NCBI GenBank assembly: GCA_010645155.1
Contig: CM021322.1
Span: forward strand, 8,017,899-8,081,898
Source of the DNA: Tigriopus japonicus
Lineage: Eukaryota > Arthropoda > Copepoda > Harpacticoida > Harpacticidae
Length of the DNA stretch: 64,000 nt
Direction of reading: 5' to 3'
The notes under the pieces are model-generated. The model saw only the letters and a list, made by a program, of their open reading frames with translations, was not told the DNA's origin and made no database searches. Shown one piece after another: positions 45,262 through 57,192 of the stretch; within the stretch, counting starts at the first letter, position 1; each line of letters begins with the position of its first letter. The position numbers and the translations under genes were made by a program.

Positions 45262-48200
45262 TCCTTCCAAGTGCATCAACCGAAAACGGGTCTTGGAGTG
45301 GAACAACTACTCCAATGACTTGACGAATCCCATTATAACTTGAAGAAAGACCCTTGTGGGAATATCTCTACAAGTTTTGGCGCCCATTAAATTGCAACGA
45401 GGATTTGCCTTGTGCAGCATTGTACTTGTATCACAAAATTTCACATGGCTGCAAGACAGGTTTGATAAAAAAAATAACCAAGAAATTAGAAAGTACTTTT
45501 TTTGACTGGCAGTATGTGGTGTTGGACCAAGGACAATTTGCAACCAAATTTAATGCGGAAAAATGATATTGATCACATGATTTTGTGCGGGTGAACCGGA
45601 ATGATGTGTATCATCTGAAATTTCTTTTTTAACACATGACTTCTTGCCCTGCAATGTTAGTTCAGAATTCTTCTCCAATTCATCAATTATATCAACATTT
45701 ACATGTTTCTTTCAAAAAAGTGATCTTCGAATGATTGCTCTTGTTTTTGGGAAACTTTCCCATTCTTATTGATTCATAAAGTTTATTACAAAAAGAGATC
45801 GTTTCGTCTTTCTTGGAATTGTCACTTTCCATGCTTAGAATTAAAAATACAAGTCTTTTTTTGAGAAAGCATATCTTTGAAATGGACAAAATCATCTGCT
45901 TCAATCAAGAAGTCTTCGAGAAACCCCATCCTAAATGAGAAAATTATTGGACCACTTTAGAATTTTTTACAACAACAACTGGCTTGTTTTTGCCTGTTTA
46001 CGTTGACCAGGGTTTCATAATCATTTTTGTCGCAGGATTCACTTCCAACCTCCTGTGCAGTTCTTACTAATTGAGAAATGAAAAAGCAAGGGCTGTATGA
46101 AGAATAAGTGGCCTCTAATTTCTTTTTTTATTGTTCTCCCTTATTGAAGGACAATTGTCAGGTGATTTATTATTGACATCTGTTCTTCAATGGTGTTTCA
46201 GAAAATATGTACGTGCCTTTAATTACGAAGTTGAGTTGGAAGCTCGGAATGACTTCCATATATTCAAGCAACCTCATTTCAGTATGTGGAGTCCGTTCTT
46301 CTAAATATTAGTGACAAAAAGAAACAAACTTCGCTTCACCAAGCTTTTTTACATATTGTTGAAGAATGAGTTGACTTTGTTGGAATAGAAGATGAAATGT
46401 CAAATAACAATGAAGAGGGAGATTTGTCGCAAACCAAGAGGGCACAAAAAGGATTATTTGACAAACTCCACATGGAACCAAACTTTGATAAATGAGCATG
46501 GCTCACGACAAAAACATAGAGCTCAAATTTTCTTCAACATGGCACTGTTGAGAATTTTTTTATGAACATTGCGAGCATATTGAGATATGAGATTTGTGAC
46601 GAAATATGCAAAAAATACTTAATATCTTAATGTGCTATATGGTTGTTATGAAATACATACACCCTCATTTTCCGTGTATTTAAGGATATTTACAAAAATG
46701 TCAAGTAACAAAAAAACACCATAATATAGTTTTTGTATGTTTAAATTTATATAGGACATATGGAAGTTATTAGCTGTTGATGAATACTGGGCCATTTTTT
46801 AATGATTTCAAACAAAAATGCCCAAAAGGGCTTTATTTATTTCTAAAACACTAGTTGGCAAAAAAGTCTTCGGGAGAACTTAGAATTTCAAAAGATTGGT
46901 TCATACGGATGGCCAATCGTGGGTTTCCTCGACAACCCCCCGATCACATATGTTTTCCCTCCAAACGTTTTGAAATCTCAACCTTCGTAGAACTGAAGGT
47001 TTGTACTTTTTTACTCTTTTCTTAATGTCTCAATGATCCCTTCAATTTGTTAATTTTGCGGCAGTGTGGCCTTCTTTCATTCCATGGTTCGTTCGTTTCT
47101 CCAAACGATTATGGAGATTTCTCTGGCTTTTACTTTCGGCTTGGGTGCTTCGAAAGATCATCAATATCAACACTTGTCCGCCCTGACATTTGACAATTAA
47201 TTGGAGAATGGGGAATTGAGCCAGGAACTCGAGTGGAAAGTGGACCGAAACTTCTTTTCCCGTTCTCATCTTAAAGTTCAGGATCAATTTGCCAAAGTGG
47301 AATTCCCAACTTGTATACGGCACATGTACCTAAGTTAAATAGTACTATTGAGCACACATTTGGAGTACCAACCATTCATTTTGGAACAATTTCACGTGTT
47401 TCTTTCTTCATTCTTTCCCGTGTTGTCACTCAATATTATGTTCGTCACAGCTACAGGGTTGGCAAGCCGAGTGTGGACTCCTAAAACTTGGCGCATAAAT
47501 TGCCATTTAAGAAAGACTTTTTCCCAGTTTTCTTTTTTTGGAATGAAGAAACAAGAGTCAGCAAAAGGTTTTATTGACTGTCTTCTTCTTTAATGAGACT
47601 TCCTCCAGGTCTGAAGAGGTCACGTCCAAAATATTATTTCCCCACAACTTGCTTTATTTCCCTGCAAATCAATTTATTACCCTATGAATGAATCATGTCT
47701 TTACAAATACATATCAAACGCACAATTACTTGTACATCTGAAGCCCCCATCTCATTGAGAGGGAATGATTCATTGAAGTAGTTGTGGTAGGTTTTTATAC
47801 TAAGGCACTGAGTAGCCAACACACCAACTAATGTACTTGAGGTGAACAGAGCTAGCTCCTAATACTGGTATTGAGTAGGCAAAGCATGCTAGTTGGATAG
47901 TACAAATATCCATGATTGAATTGATTTTCAGGGTTATAAATTTGTAACAGAAGTACCAGCATGTACTGTACATCATTGTAACAGAAGAGGCCAGCATGTC
48001 TTAATTATAAGTTTTGGCCAGATAAATTTGTCTATGAGCCTCAAGTGATCAAACTTTCTAATTAGTTCCAAGGTTCTACTTTGATAAGCAGGGGGCTATT
48101 TTGAGACCTAAACGGCCTTAAAATTGCAAATAAAGTGGGCAATACACATGAAATTGACTCAGTTTTTGGATTTTAGAAATTTCAGTTTCAATCATTTTTT

Positions 48201-49871
48201 TTCAATTTTTAGGTCAATAATTTTTATATTTTGTTTTGGTCAAAAATTAAATCTCAAAAGTCCCATCTCACAAAAATGACTAATGAAACAAATATTGCCA
48301 AAAAAGTGAGGAAAACTAGTGAACAGCAAAAATGTGTAGTCAGCACCTACATGAAACTGAATTATTAAGCAGCCTTCAAAATGACGCCGTGTAAATACCA
48401 AAAACTCAGAATGCTACTATTATCCTGCCGACCCTGTATATTGGAACCACTCCAAGGCAGTCTTGGTGAAGAGAGCAAGACCTATGGCACGCTTTTTTAC
48501 AATAGATCGTTAGAGTGACTCCGATAGACACGTAATTGCGGACAAGAAGCAACAATTCCAAGGGAATGTGAATGTGTTTTGGGTTGCCTAACTTCCTTTC
48601 CGTCTCCATTTCCATTTAATGCAACAATTTGGAACGCATGACAGGATATTGAAATTTGTTGTCGTTGTCTGATCTGTCATTGAATATTCAATGGAGCTTC
48701 CTTAGTGGAAAGCACACATATACACGAGTGCAATATCATGCACTTGTGGATCACTCAAAAGCGTTCTATTTTCACATGGTTTGGAATTTTCGGAAGCTTA
48801 GTGGCCTGAAAAATGCATGGAACTTTCTGAAAGCTAGCTTGTTCCTTTTTTTGTTGGTTGCGGGTTTTTCATGACCACTTCAATCCCTAAATATCCAAAT
48901 TTGAGGTTAGAGTAAATCATAAATTCATCCAACGTGGTTAAATGTTCTCTATACTTTCGTCCATTTACTTTTCGGTCAAAGTGTATAAAACATATAATCT
49001 TCTTCTCAATTTATGAAAATGTAAAAGAAAAGGGGAAATATGGAAGGACATCTTTTCAGCTTTTTCTGTTCAATCTTTCGTCTTTTCGTTCGATTTCCGT
49101 AGTCAAAAAAGCTAAACATGAGTCCCCAATGAATGACCCTGTGATTTTTTGGTTTGATAGCCTACCAATTGTTCACAAGATTGGCAGGACTTAATTGAAA
49201 TCGTTTTTAATCATAGGCTATTTCTCAAGACAAGACATAAGTGAAACTTACTCATTATTCCCTTGTCAGAGATACACAAAACTCTGATTTCCGAGGTTTT
49301 TCACCCACATTTGATGTCACGGATTCCTTCGTACTTTCCAAGATATTAATTTCTCCATTTCAATCAATCAGTGAGTGTAAAGCAATGAAGGATATGAAAG
49401 AACGCCCGTGTTTTTGTCACCTAGATGGCACTGCCTGTGTTTAAGCTGTAGCGCTTGGAGTTTCATCTCTTGCCCTTAAAAAGATCGCCTTTCCGCCTTT
49501 TTGAACACGCCAAGCAAGGCTTCAATGAAGAGCCGAAGCAACAATCAGGGCTCTCTAGCGGTAAAAACTATTTTTGGTGTTTCGGCGAGATTTTTACCCT
49601 ACTCTATTGTCATACTCTAATATTTTGCAATTCGTAACTTTTTTGAGATCTTTCAGAAAAAGTTGAATGTTGTGTTTGTAATCTATTTGACGTGGCTTTC
49701 CAAAGTATAACTATATCTTGAAATGGTTGATGGAATTGCACATCTGTCTTCACGTGATTAAATCGTCTTAATGGCTCATAATTCTCCGGAAAGTAATTGT
49801 TCGAGCAATTCGAATGTTTTGCCACTGTCAAGGTTTAATATAATGGATCCGAAATGGAACATTGAATAGCC
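45262..49871. other. Unassigned DNA downstream of the channel gene
   Basis: No gene was recognised in 4.6 kb. The start probably holds the 3' untranslated region. A short + strand frame at 47084 begins MVRSFLQTIMEISLAFTFG, which looks like a signal peptide, but no donor or downstream exon supports it. A repeat piece at 47871-47912 matches 8309-8343 in reverse. Confidence 0.45.
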
Positions 49872-50125
49872 CAGGGGTGGGCAAACGTTGGACCACGGCC
49901 CACATGTGGGCCCAAAGGTGGTCTTTGGTGGGCCCAGGAGCTATTGGGAAAGTCCAAAATATTGGGTCCGCGAGACATCCAAATGAAGTCCTGTACTCGT
50001 GGGCTTACAGTTCTTTGATCGCTAAATTGTGGGCCCCTGAACCTACCAATGTCTGTTTGGTGGGCCCCTGACAACATGTAGTCAAATTTGGTGGGCCTTG
50101 ACCTAAAAGTGGTTGCCAACCCCTG
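49872..50125. mobile_element. hAT-like element, CAGGGGTGGGCAA type
   Basis: The left end CAGGGGTGGGCAAACG and the inverted right end CAGGGGTTGGCAACCA are the typical hAT (Charlie-like) terminus. The interior is rich in GTGGGCCC words. Flanks show only a weak 8-bp match, so it is old. A fragment in reverse orientation is at about 53440-53545 (GGGGCCCACCAAACAG). Confidence 0.7.
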
Positions 50126-50453
50126 ATATAGATTTTCCCGTTTTTTCCCAAAACCTTACCAGGTTTTGTAAGATTAGCCCAATTTTATCAAGTCTGACAA
50201 GATCTGATCCATAACTCATTAAACTTTCTACAGAGGCCTTTAATCGCAACTAAAGGCTTTATGCGCAGCTCATGAAATAGAAAATATGCGCAACCTTTGA
50301 GCTTGATGCATAAAAAGTTTTGCTCTTAAGTGTACAGTTTATATCAAAAAAAATCGAAAGTGGTTCAAACTTTTGTGTCAGGATTTAATTTTGGGGGCTG
50401 TATTAGTACATGACCTCCCAATCAGCTCTTCGTTAAGAGATCGTGTAGGTAGA

Positions 50454-50860
50454 AGGCCGCATGTTATCGCAGCTAATTCAAAAAGCGAGAGTATACCAAA
50501 ATCAAGTGAGATTGACGTGCCTAGAGTATATACTCTCGACAGCTGTTGTGTTTGAAACACAGGAGCTGGGGTGAGTACCAAGGGGGGCGACAAACTCAGG
50601 TTTACCATTACATTTCGCCAGAGAGCGCATTGTTCTGAAATTGTCGCGTGAGTGAGTGCGAGACAGGCAACCAAGCACCAAAAAATCAGCTGAACGGCTG
50701 TTAAGAATTCTGCCGAAATACAAGCAGACAGCCGGCTGGCTGCCCAAGCAAGCCTTAAATCAATGTGCTCCCCCTGGTGAGTACATACTCAACAAACGTT
50801 AATTTGACTTGATTTTGGTGTACTCTCGCTTTTTGAATTAGTTGCGTTAACATGCGGCCT
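50454..50860. mobile_element. Inverted-repeat element, AGGCCGCATG ends
   Basis: AGGCCGCATGTTATCGCAGC, then ATTCAAAAAGCGAGAGTATA and CCAAAATCAAGTGAGATTGA, are inverted at 50790-50860. AGA lies outside both ends and could be a 3-bp duplication, as in PIF/Harbinger elements, but the sample is one. Related to 55240-55435, 37671-37757 and the right arm at 33240. Confidence 0.78.
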
Positions 50861-51705
50861 AGATTCCTGTTGAAATTTGCCACAGCATTTTCAACACGTT
50901 GCTGTACACGGGAAAATATCCCCCATGAAACGTCTGCATTTTAAAGGATTAAGTGTTCAACTGATCCAATAAACTGACAAGTTCCCCGTGTCATCATTTT
51001 CCATAGAGACACTTTAGTTGGGTTTACAACTGTGACTGACATGACACATGAGCTTTATAGAGAAGGTGACTAAGCCATCCATTGCAGCAAGAAACGCATT
51101 CAAACCATCGCCAATCGCTGATTCCTTTGTGGAACATGTAAAGCGTTGCAATGACTCGACAGAAACGAGAAGATTGAAGAGGTGGAAATGCAAAGCTGAT
51201 CGGCACCAAACCAACCAATGTGCATTTCATTGGCCAATTCAATGAGCTCGAATACAAATGGTTTCTCAAGTTGATGGGAAGCCTTCGGAAATCCTGAGTG
51301 CCAAATCAACTTCTGAAAGAGTTTCCCATCAAGAAGGAAGAAATCATTATACTCTTTCACTTTCGACTTTCCAATACGAACGGCGATCAAATCAGAAATT
51401 CTGCAGTTTCTCAAAAGAATTTCAGAGGGGTTGTCCAACTCTCTTTTTTAATCAGATACCATATCAAAAAAAAACTAGACAATACATGAACAGTGCAAGT
51501 GTCCAAAGGTACTCCATTCTGAAAGATTTAAAAACCAAACCACGCATTTTTTTTTCTCAAAATGAAACTAGACACTTTTTTGAAACGCCCAAAACGTTTT
51601 GAAAATCTTCAGTTTTAGTAACTGTGTAATATGAAATTACAATTGTTGAACTAGTTTGCACTATAAAGATTGTAAGTGTCCGACTCCATCACTATATGCC
51701 ATTTA

Positions 51706-51790
51706 TCGGGTGATTCATAAGAAACGGAACAAGAAACCATGTCCTGAAATGTCCGGAAATCGTTGATCTCATAAAAAATGTATGAAGGCT
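51706..51790. repeat. Mariner-like element end
   Basis: CGGGTGATTCATAAGAAACG and AACCATGTCC match the left end of the intron 3 element at 28412, without a matching right end nearby. Confidence 0.65.
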
Positions 51791-51844
51791 TAAGAAACAC
51801 TGGATTTCTTTGATCTGGGAGGTTAGCGGTAAGAATGGCGACTT

Positions 51845-52179
51845 TCAGTAAGAAAAAATCGATTGGGTTCTTCGGCAAATGAGACTTTGCTTGTGTTGAG
51901 AAGACTTCGCATTTCAATTTCCAATTCATTCGCACCTTGGAGAAGGAAATTCAAGCTCAATTTGCACTCCTACTCAAAATAAATGAACTAGTTTCTTTCG
52001 GTACTTTTCTAACCTCAAAAGGGCGAGCTCTTGTATTTTATGCTCTGTTAAGTACATAGCTTTGAGAAGGTATAACTTTTTACTCTGACATTCCAATGAA
52101 TCAAAGAGTGTAAGCAAAGTAAGCATAATAAAAGCAAGGTTTCATTTGCAGAAAAACGCAACTGAATCGATCCTACTGG
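51845..52179. mobile_element. Foldback element, second copy of 39250 family
   Basis: Ends and centre match the 39250-39578 element: CAGTAAGAAAAAATCGATTG at left, GCAGAAAAACGCAACTGAAT and TCCTACTGG at right. The centre includes AAGGGCGAGCTC and TTTATGCTCTGTTAAGTACA, matching the reverse of the 39360 segment. Confidence 0.68.
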
Positions 52180-52684
52180 AAATTATGATACACGTAACTA
52201 ACCTTGATGTCCAGGAAATCAAGAAGTTCTTGTAGGGGTTCAAACATTTGAACCAGTTTATGTATAGTCAATAGGTTTATAATTCCAAGATTTTTTTAAA
52301 TCAGACTTAAAAACAATCGATTTATTTACAGCATACTCTCTGAAAAGTTTTCTTTCTTTCTTTGATATCATGATATTTATTCACGCATGGTTTTCTTACT
52401 CTTACTCTTTTTCAACAACTTTCCAGAGCAATGGTTCTCAAATTAATCCCTCCCTGTTCCGGTTATCTATTCAGTGACAATTTTAAGTAAAATCCAAGTG
52501 TCTGTCTGGAACTTTCTTCATGTACGTACACATTTCCATCAATCACAGGATCTTGGCGAAATCTCAATGCTCTTCTCAGATTAAGAAAAAGTCGCCGGAA
52601 TGATGGCAAACTCTGAAACAATCCCCTGCCGTAAGAAAGACGACCCTGTCAATGGAAAAAAGAAACTGCGGCTTTCATTGTAAC

Positions 52685-52751
52685 TCTTATCTCTTCTTTC
52701 TCTTTTTCTTGCCTCCCCTCTCCTTCTCCTCCTCTTTTTCTCGCCCTCTCC
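52685..52751. repeat. Pyrimidine tract
   Basis: About 67 bases of almost pure C/T on the + strand (TCTTTCTCTTTTTCTTGCC, CCCTCTCCTTCTCCTCC). It gives the Phe/Ser/Leu-rich start of the 147-codon frame at 52652-53095, which I do not accept as a gene. Confidence 0.8.
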
Positions 52752-53439
52752 GAAGGATCTTTGAGAATTGGCCTTCTATGTGTCCTTCATCAAAGGCCGG
52801 ATCATTTGGGGTTTCATGCGAAAGAGAGTGGAACAAGGAACATGAGGTGGAGACGGACATAAAAAGCAACAGTCTATTCACAGACGAGACGAAGTGTGGA
52901 AGTCACAACTCCTTGGTTGGACAGTGGTGGAAAGAGGAACTTGCGGCGTCGATTCAGACAACAAATAACAAGGTAACAGCTGATTTGGTGGAAATTTTAT
53001 TTTTCAAAAATTTTGACAATGAGGTAATTGGGAGTTTGTTTCATGAAGTAGTTACAATCAAAGTCTTGTGTCAATGGAAAAGAATATGTTGCTAAAAGTG
53101 CATAACTACTCAATTAATAAAAGGTAGAGGACTGTTTTAACATGACTATTCAACAGTAGAATTTGTTTTGGCAAGCACCATGGGAAATCTTCTCAGGAAC
53201 GCTTGAATATTTGTTAAGAGAGGTATTTGGGTGTCCATTTTTTTCTGCATTTCATTATTTTTGTATGTATATGCTATGCCTATGCTTTGAATGCGCGAAA
53301 GAATGACTTTTTCGATCTTTGGCTTCCGACACATTAGTAGGAGAAAGACCTTCGTTAAATGTTTACTTAGCGGTCTTTAACAACCATTTAGACGGGCAAA
53401 ATATTCTTCTTCCAGTTTATGCCCCAAAACGAGTTTTTA

Positions 53440-53545
53440 GGTTATGAGCAGGGCTAGGCAATGGGATAAACGCCCCCTCAATTTGATTTCGGTTCATCAG
53501 GGGCCCACCAAACAGAATGTGGGGCTTTTTGAGCTGTAAGCCCAC
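53440..53545 (-). repeat. Fragment of the CAGGGG hAT-like family
   Basis: GGGGCCCACCAAACAGAATG is the complement of the TTGGTGGGCCCCTGA region of 49872-50125, and CTGTAAGCCCACAAGAAC corresponds to its TGTACTCGTGGGCTTACAG part. Confidence 0.65.
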
Positions 53546-54179
53546 AAGAACAGAACTATGGATTAGGGATGGAAAAAGAAGTTCATGACCCTCAATTGGA
53601 CAGGAAACGGACAATGCTTATGTATTAAAAACGCCAGGTCGAGAAAAGCCACTTGGTGCCCACCAACCATGTATTTATTTGACAATGGTATATAGCATTT
53701 TCTTTGGAGAACTCCTTGATCAATTCATATGCATACAAAGTACTAACATGCCTATGAAAATGAAACTCATGTCCTCTTTAAGTGGGAGAAATTGATCTTT
53801 AGAGTAGAAATATGTATTTTTGTAGGTAGTTATTGGTTGTCAAGTCGTTACTCTTTGTTTATGTTCTTGCCGGTTATTAGTAGGTCTAAAGAGCATGGTA
53901 TAGAAAATATCAAGTTACATCTTTGTACTGCAAAGAAGGTCCAGATCACAACCAAGAGAATTGTTTTTGTCCTTTTTTTGTTATTTTTTTATCTCTTATT
54001 TTGTGGGCACTTGAAACACCATGTATGCAATAAAAGCATAAAACGCCAAAAAGAAAGGGAGAAGAGCGCCTCAGAGTTAACCGAGTGATTCATGATTCAT
54101 AATTAACCACATCCCCAATTCAATTTTTTTTTTAAAAGCATGCGTTAGTGTTTTTTTTTTCCTTTTGTCCCATCATTTT

Positions 54180-54353
54180 CGACTTCAGAGAGTTTTTTGG
54201 GAGGGAGGAAAAAGTCGGAGTTATGAACGCTTTGTTTACAAAAATGTTTTTATGAGAAAAATCGTCAAAAACCGTGACTGAAAATATGGTTTCAATCACG
54301 AGTTATAGATGATATTGTTAGTTGTTCCGTTTCTTTTAAACACCCTGAAAAAG
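54180..54353. repeat. Mariner-like element right part
   Basis: GTCGGAGTTATGAACGCT, GGTTTCAATCACGAGTTATA and GTTCCGTTTCTTTTAAACAC match the right half of 28412-28806. The left half is absent. Confidence 0.65.
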
Positions 54354-54935
54354 CCTAAAATGTTTTTTATTTGCTTTTCTTTTTCCAAATTGGTATTTTT
54401 GTCCCTAGAACTTCGATGGCATAAAAGCTTAGGTTCGATATCGAAATTTAATCAAATTCTAAATCTCGAAAACAGAGTGTTTTAGGGCCGAAAAACGTTT
54501 TAAAGTTTAGATAAAATTGAAAGTCCCTAAAAGGTGTTTTCCGTCTTTAAGAACCAAAATAACTTTTGCAAAAATGCCCTAATCGTAAATATTTGTCAAT
54601 CAATAGTGTTTGATGCAGAAAGTGCAACACTATTATTTAAAAATTTGAGATAGATTTTCTCAGGTTGGCCAGTAAATGCTCAACTGCCTTTTTATTTCAG
54701 GACCTCTAAACCACTCCTGTGTCTATCTTTCCATTTGATGCAGCGAAAAACAACTGCCCAGAGAATGGACCACCCTTAGAGATTTATCAAAGGCCATAAA
54801 AAAGCCATCGGATTTACGGACGATTTTAAGTGAGATCTAGACAGATAGAGAGTCTTTGGTGGCAGCATCAGCTTCGTCAACAAGAGCTCGCTTGATCCAT
54901 GAAGCTCCATCATTTGAACACGCTTTTTTAACACC

Positions 54936-55027
54936 ATGCTCGTGAATCGTCATCTGACTAGAATGAAGATCTGGTTTCTTATTCTCCTGGAGGTGGTTTT
55001 CCAACAAACGCACCCAACTTTGGCCAG
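54936..55027 (+). CDS. Candidate first exon with signal peptide, partial gene
   Basis: ATG at 54936 opens MLVNRHLTRMKIWFLILLEV then VFQQTHPTLA before a GTAAGT donor at 55028, leaving phase 2 (AG of Arg). The hydrophobic core after Met10 is a good signal peptide or anchor. Length and donor phase equal those of channel exon 1 (89 versus 92 bases, both phase 2), which suggests a second secreted or channel gene. I found no matching second exon before 64000; in the channel gene the equivalent intron is 4 kb, so it could lie beyond the edge. The family is unknown, and the protein N-terminus alone is weak evidence. Confidence 0.45.
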
Positions 55028-55239
55028 GTAAGTTCCAAAATGGTATGGAGAGGAGATGTGTGGGTGTGTATATATATGCGTCGAATGACCTTCAGGGTAT
55101 TGGTTTTTCTGAGAGAGTCATTTGGGGATTGCTTTGCGACATAATTGTTGGAGATGCAAGATTGCATGGTAAAATGTACGGTATATTGTTGCTAGTATTC
55201 ATTTCAAAAGCACAGACTAGAGATCGGGTGACAATATTT

Positions 55240-55435
55240 GGCCGCATGTTAACGCATCTAATTCAAAAGCGAGAGCATACCAAAATCAAGTCAGATTAAC
55301 CGGCCTTGAGTATATACTCGTGAAAACTCCTGTGTTTGAAACGCAGCAGCTAGGGAGAGTATATACTCGACGAATGCTAATTCGATTTGATTTTGAATAC
55401 TCTCGCTTTTGAATTAAATGCGTTAACATGCGGCC
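55240..55435. mobile_element. Inverted-repeat element, GGCCGCATG ends
   Basis: GGCCGCATGTTAACGCATCT, GCGAGAGCATACCAAAATCA and AGATTAAC are inverted at 55370-55435. It is a 196-bp compact version of the 50454-50860 element and lies in the intron after the candidate signal-peptide exon, if that gene is real. Confidence 0.82.
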
Positions 55436-57005
55436 TAATGTCTTTTGTCGATCAAGCAAGTACAAACGGTGTATGGTAAATTTTATCATTCTTGCTGATA
55501 TTGGGATGTTCTGTAGGAGGACAATGGTGGACTTTAAAAATATAGGGGTGTTTGTGAACACAAAACTTTCTTTTTGTGATTTTATGTCCCAAACTTGATT
55601 ACAAATCATGCTCTTCTATTTTCTGTTGATATATACGAACACTTACAAACTAAAATCAATAATCTCTCCAAAATTGTGTCATCTGGCTCTATCTAATTGA
55701 AAGGAAATGTCATGAGTATTTTTGAGTGATGAAAAACCAAATATGTATTTACCAACGTTATCGATACTTAGAATGCTTTTCATGATGGTATAGTGCGAAA
55801 AAACACATCTTTATTATCAAATTTTCAGTATTGTCTTTGTGTTGGCAAATTGGATTTCAGTTTATGTAGAATATGTGGAATACATAATTATGGCAGAATA
55901 TTAGTCTTTTCCTTAAGTTAGATGAAAAAGATGAAAAAAACTTCATACATGTATTTATATATGTATTTCGGGCTTGATTTATGGTTAGTGTAGATAAAAT
56001 AACAAAATCAAGTCCCAAAAAACCCTTAAGCCATAAGGCTTGTTTTCAAGGGAATTTGTTTTTAAAATATAGGGTTATTTCAGTACATTGCCTCTGGCAA
56101 TTCTGTTAGCCTTTTCAATGTACAGGGTTGTCACGAATTAGAGTCCCAAACCATCTCCATTTGTTTCAACTTACCAATTAAGTTATGAGGACTGATTTTA
56201 AGCAACCTTGTTGAGTGAGGACAAAAAGTAACTTTTACCATACATCTTCTAATTTATGATGATTGATCCTTCAAATACAAAGCGTCAAATATCAATAGGT
56301 GTTCACGGAAAATGCAATTGACTGACATAGTAACAAAAAGTAAAAAGTAATAATTTGACGCCATCCACTAACTTGGGTCAATCAGAAACACTTGCACCTT
56401 TGATCTCATAATTTAACTTACTTCCCAATCACAACGGACACAAAATTATGCCATCAATTTACCAGTTGTCCATTATAATTGACTGATTGAGCTTGCCCTG
56501 CTATATTTGTTAATTCCCTACTTTTCATTAAGACAAAAATGCTCTTTGATCAAGACTCAAGTGTGGCCTTGATCTCGTGTAAGTCTTGTTTGAGTGTTCC
56601 TCGTAAAAGCTTCAAAAACAACCTCAATTCTCTTTTGGTTAAATGCTGAAACTTGATCAAAACGTGAAAATAAAAAATGCAGAATACTAGGGTTTCCCAT
56701 TAACGTCAACAAAAACAAAAGCCGAGCGTGCAATGTCATTGCAATATTGCAATGATTTATGAGCAAGTAGAATTGTTCGATTTAGTGCACTGTAATAGAA
56801 AGAGTTTAGTCATGAATAGGCCCGACCAATCATCAAAGGATAACGGGATTTCAAGATGCTCAAGCATTGATTTTAGCAAAGAAAGTGCGTCAGTTTGCAA
56901 TTCATGAGACTGCAAATGAAGTAAGTGTGCGTTTGTTTGATCAATTCGAAAACTCAGTTTTCTATGAGACTTTCCCCCACCATGATCACTTCTGGTAATT
57001 TTGTA
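55436..57005. other. Unassigned AT-rich DNA
   Basis: No gene or delimited repeat was recognised. Open frames are short and lack motifs. Confidence 0.45.
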
Positions 57006-57192
57006 TTTTGGTAATCAATTTTAGGCCCCGGGAAATAATTTTATTTTGCTGTGGAGCAGATATCCCAGACGTTTTACAACGTAGGGTCAGCTGATGACTC
57101 TCTGCAGCTGACCTTACACCTCGAAACGTCTGGGATTTCTCCTCCACAGCAAAATAAAATTATTTCCCGGGGCCTAAAATTGATTACCAAAA
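57006..57192. mobile_element. Near-perfect palindrome around a hAT-like hairpin element
   Basis: The core 57022-57176 is a second copy of the 43399-43553 element (TAGGCCCCGGGAAATAATTT end, GCTGTGGAGCAG, CAGCTGA words). The flanks TTTTGGTAATCAATTT and its complement are also inverted, extending the palindrome 16 bases beyond each element end. Direct target duplications are absent. Confidence 0.8.

Noticed and set aside
47084..47200. Possible signal-peptide start MVRSFLQTIMEISLAFTFG
   Set aside because: The frame stops after about 39 codons with no donor site near the end.
52652..53095. 147-codon + frame beginning with a hydrophobic stretch
   Set aside because: The hydrophobic start comes from a pyrimidine tract. 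No family motif or supporting splice pattern is seen.
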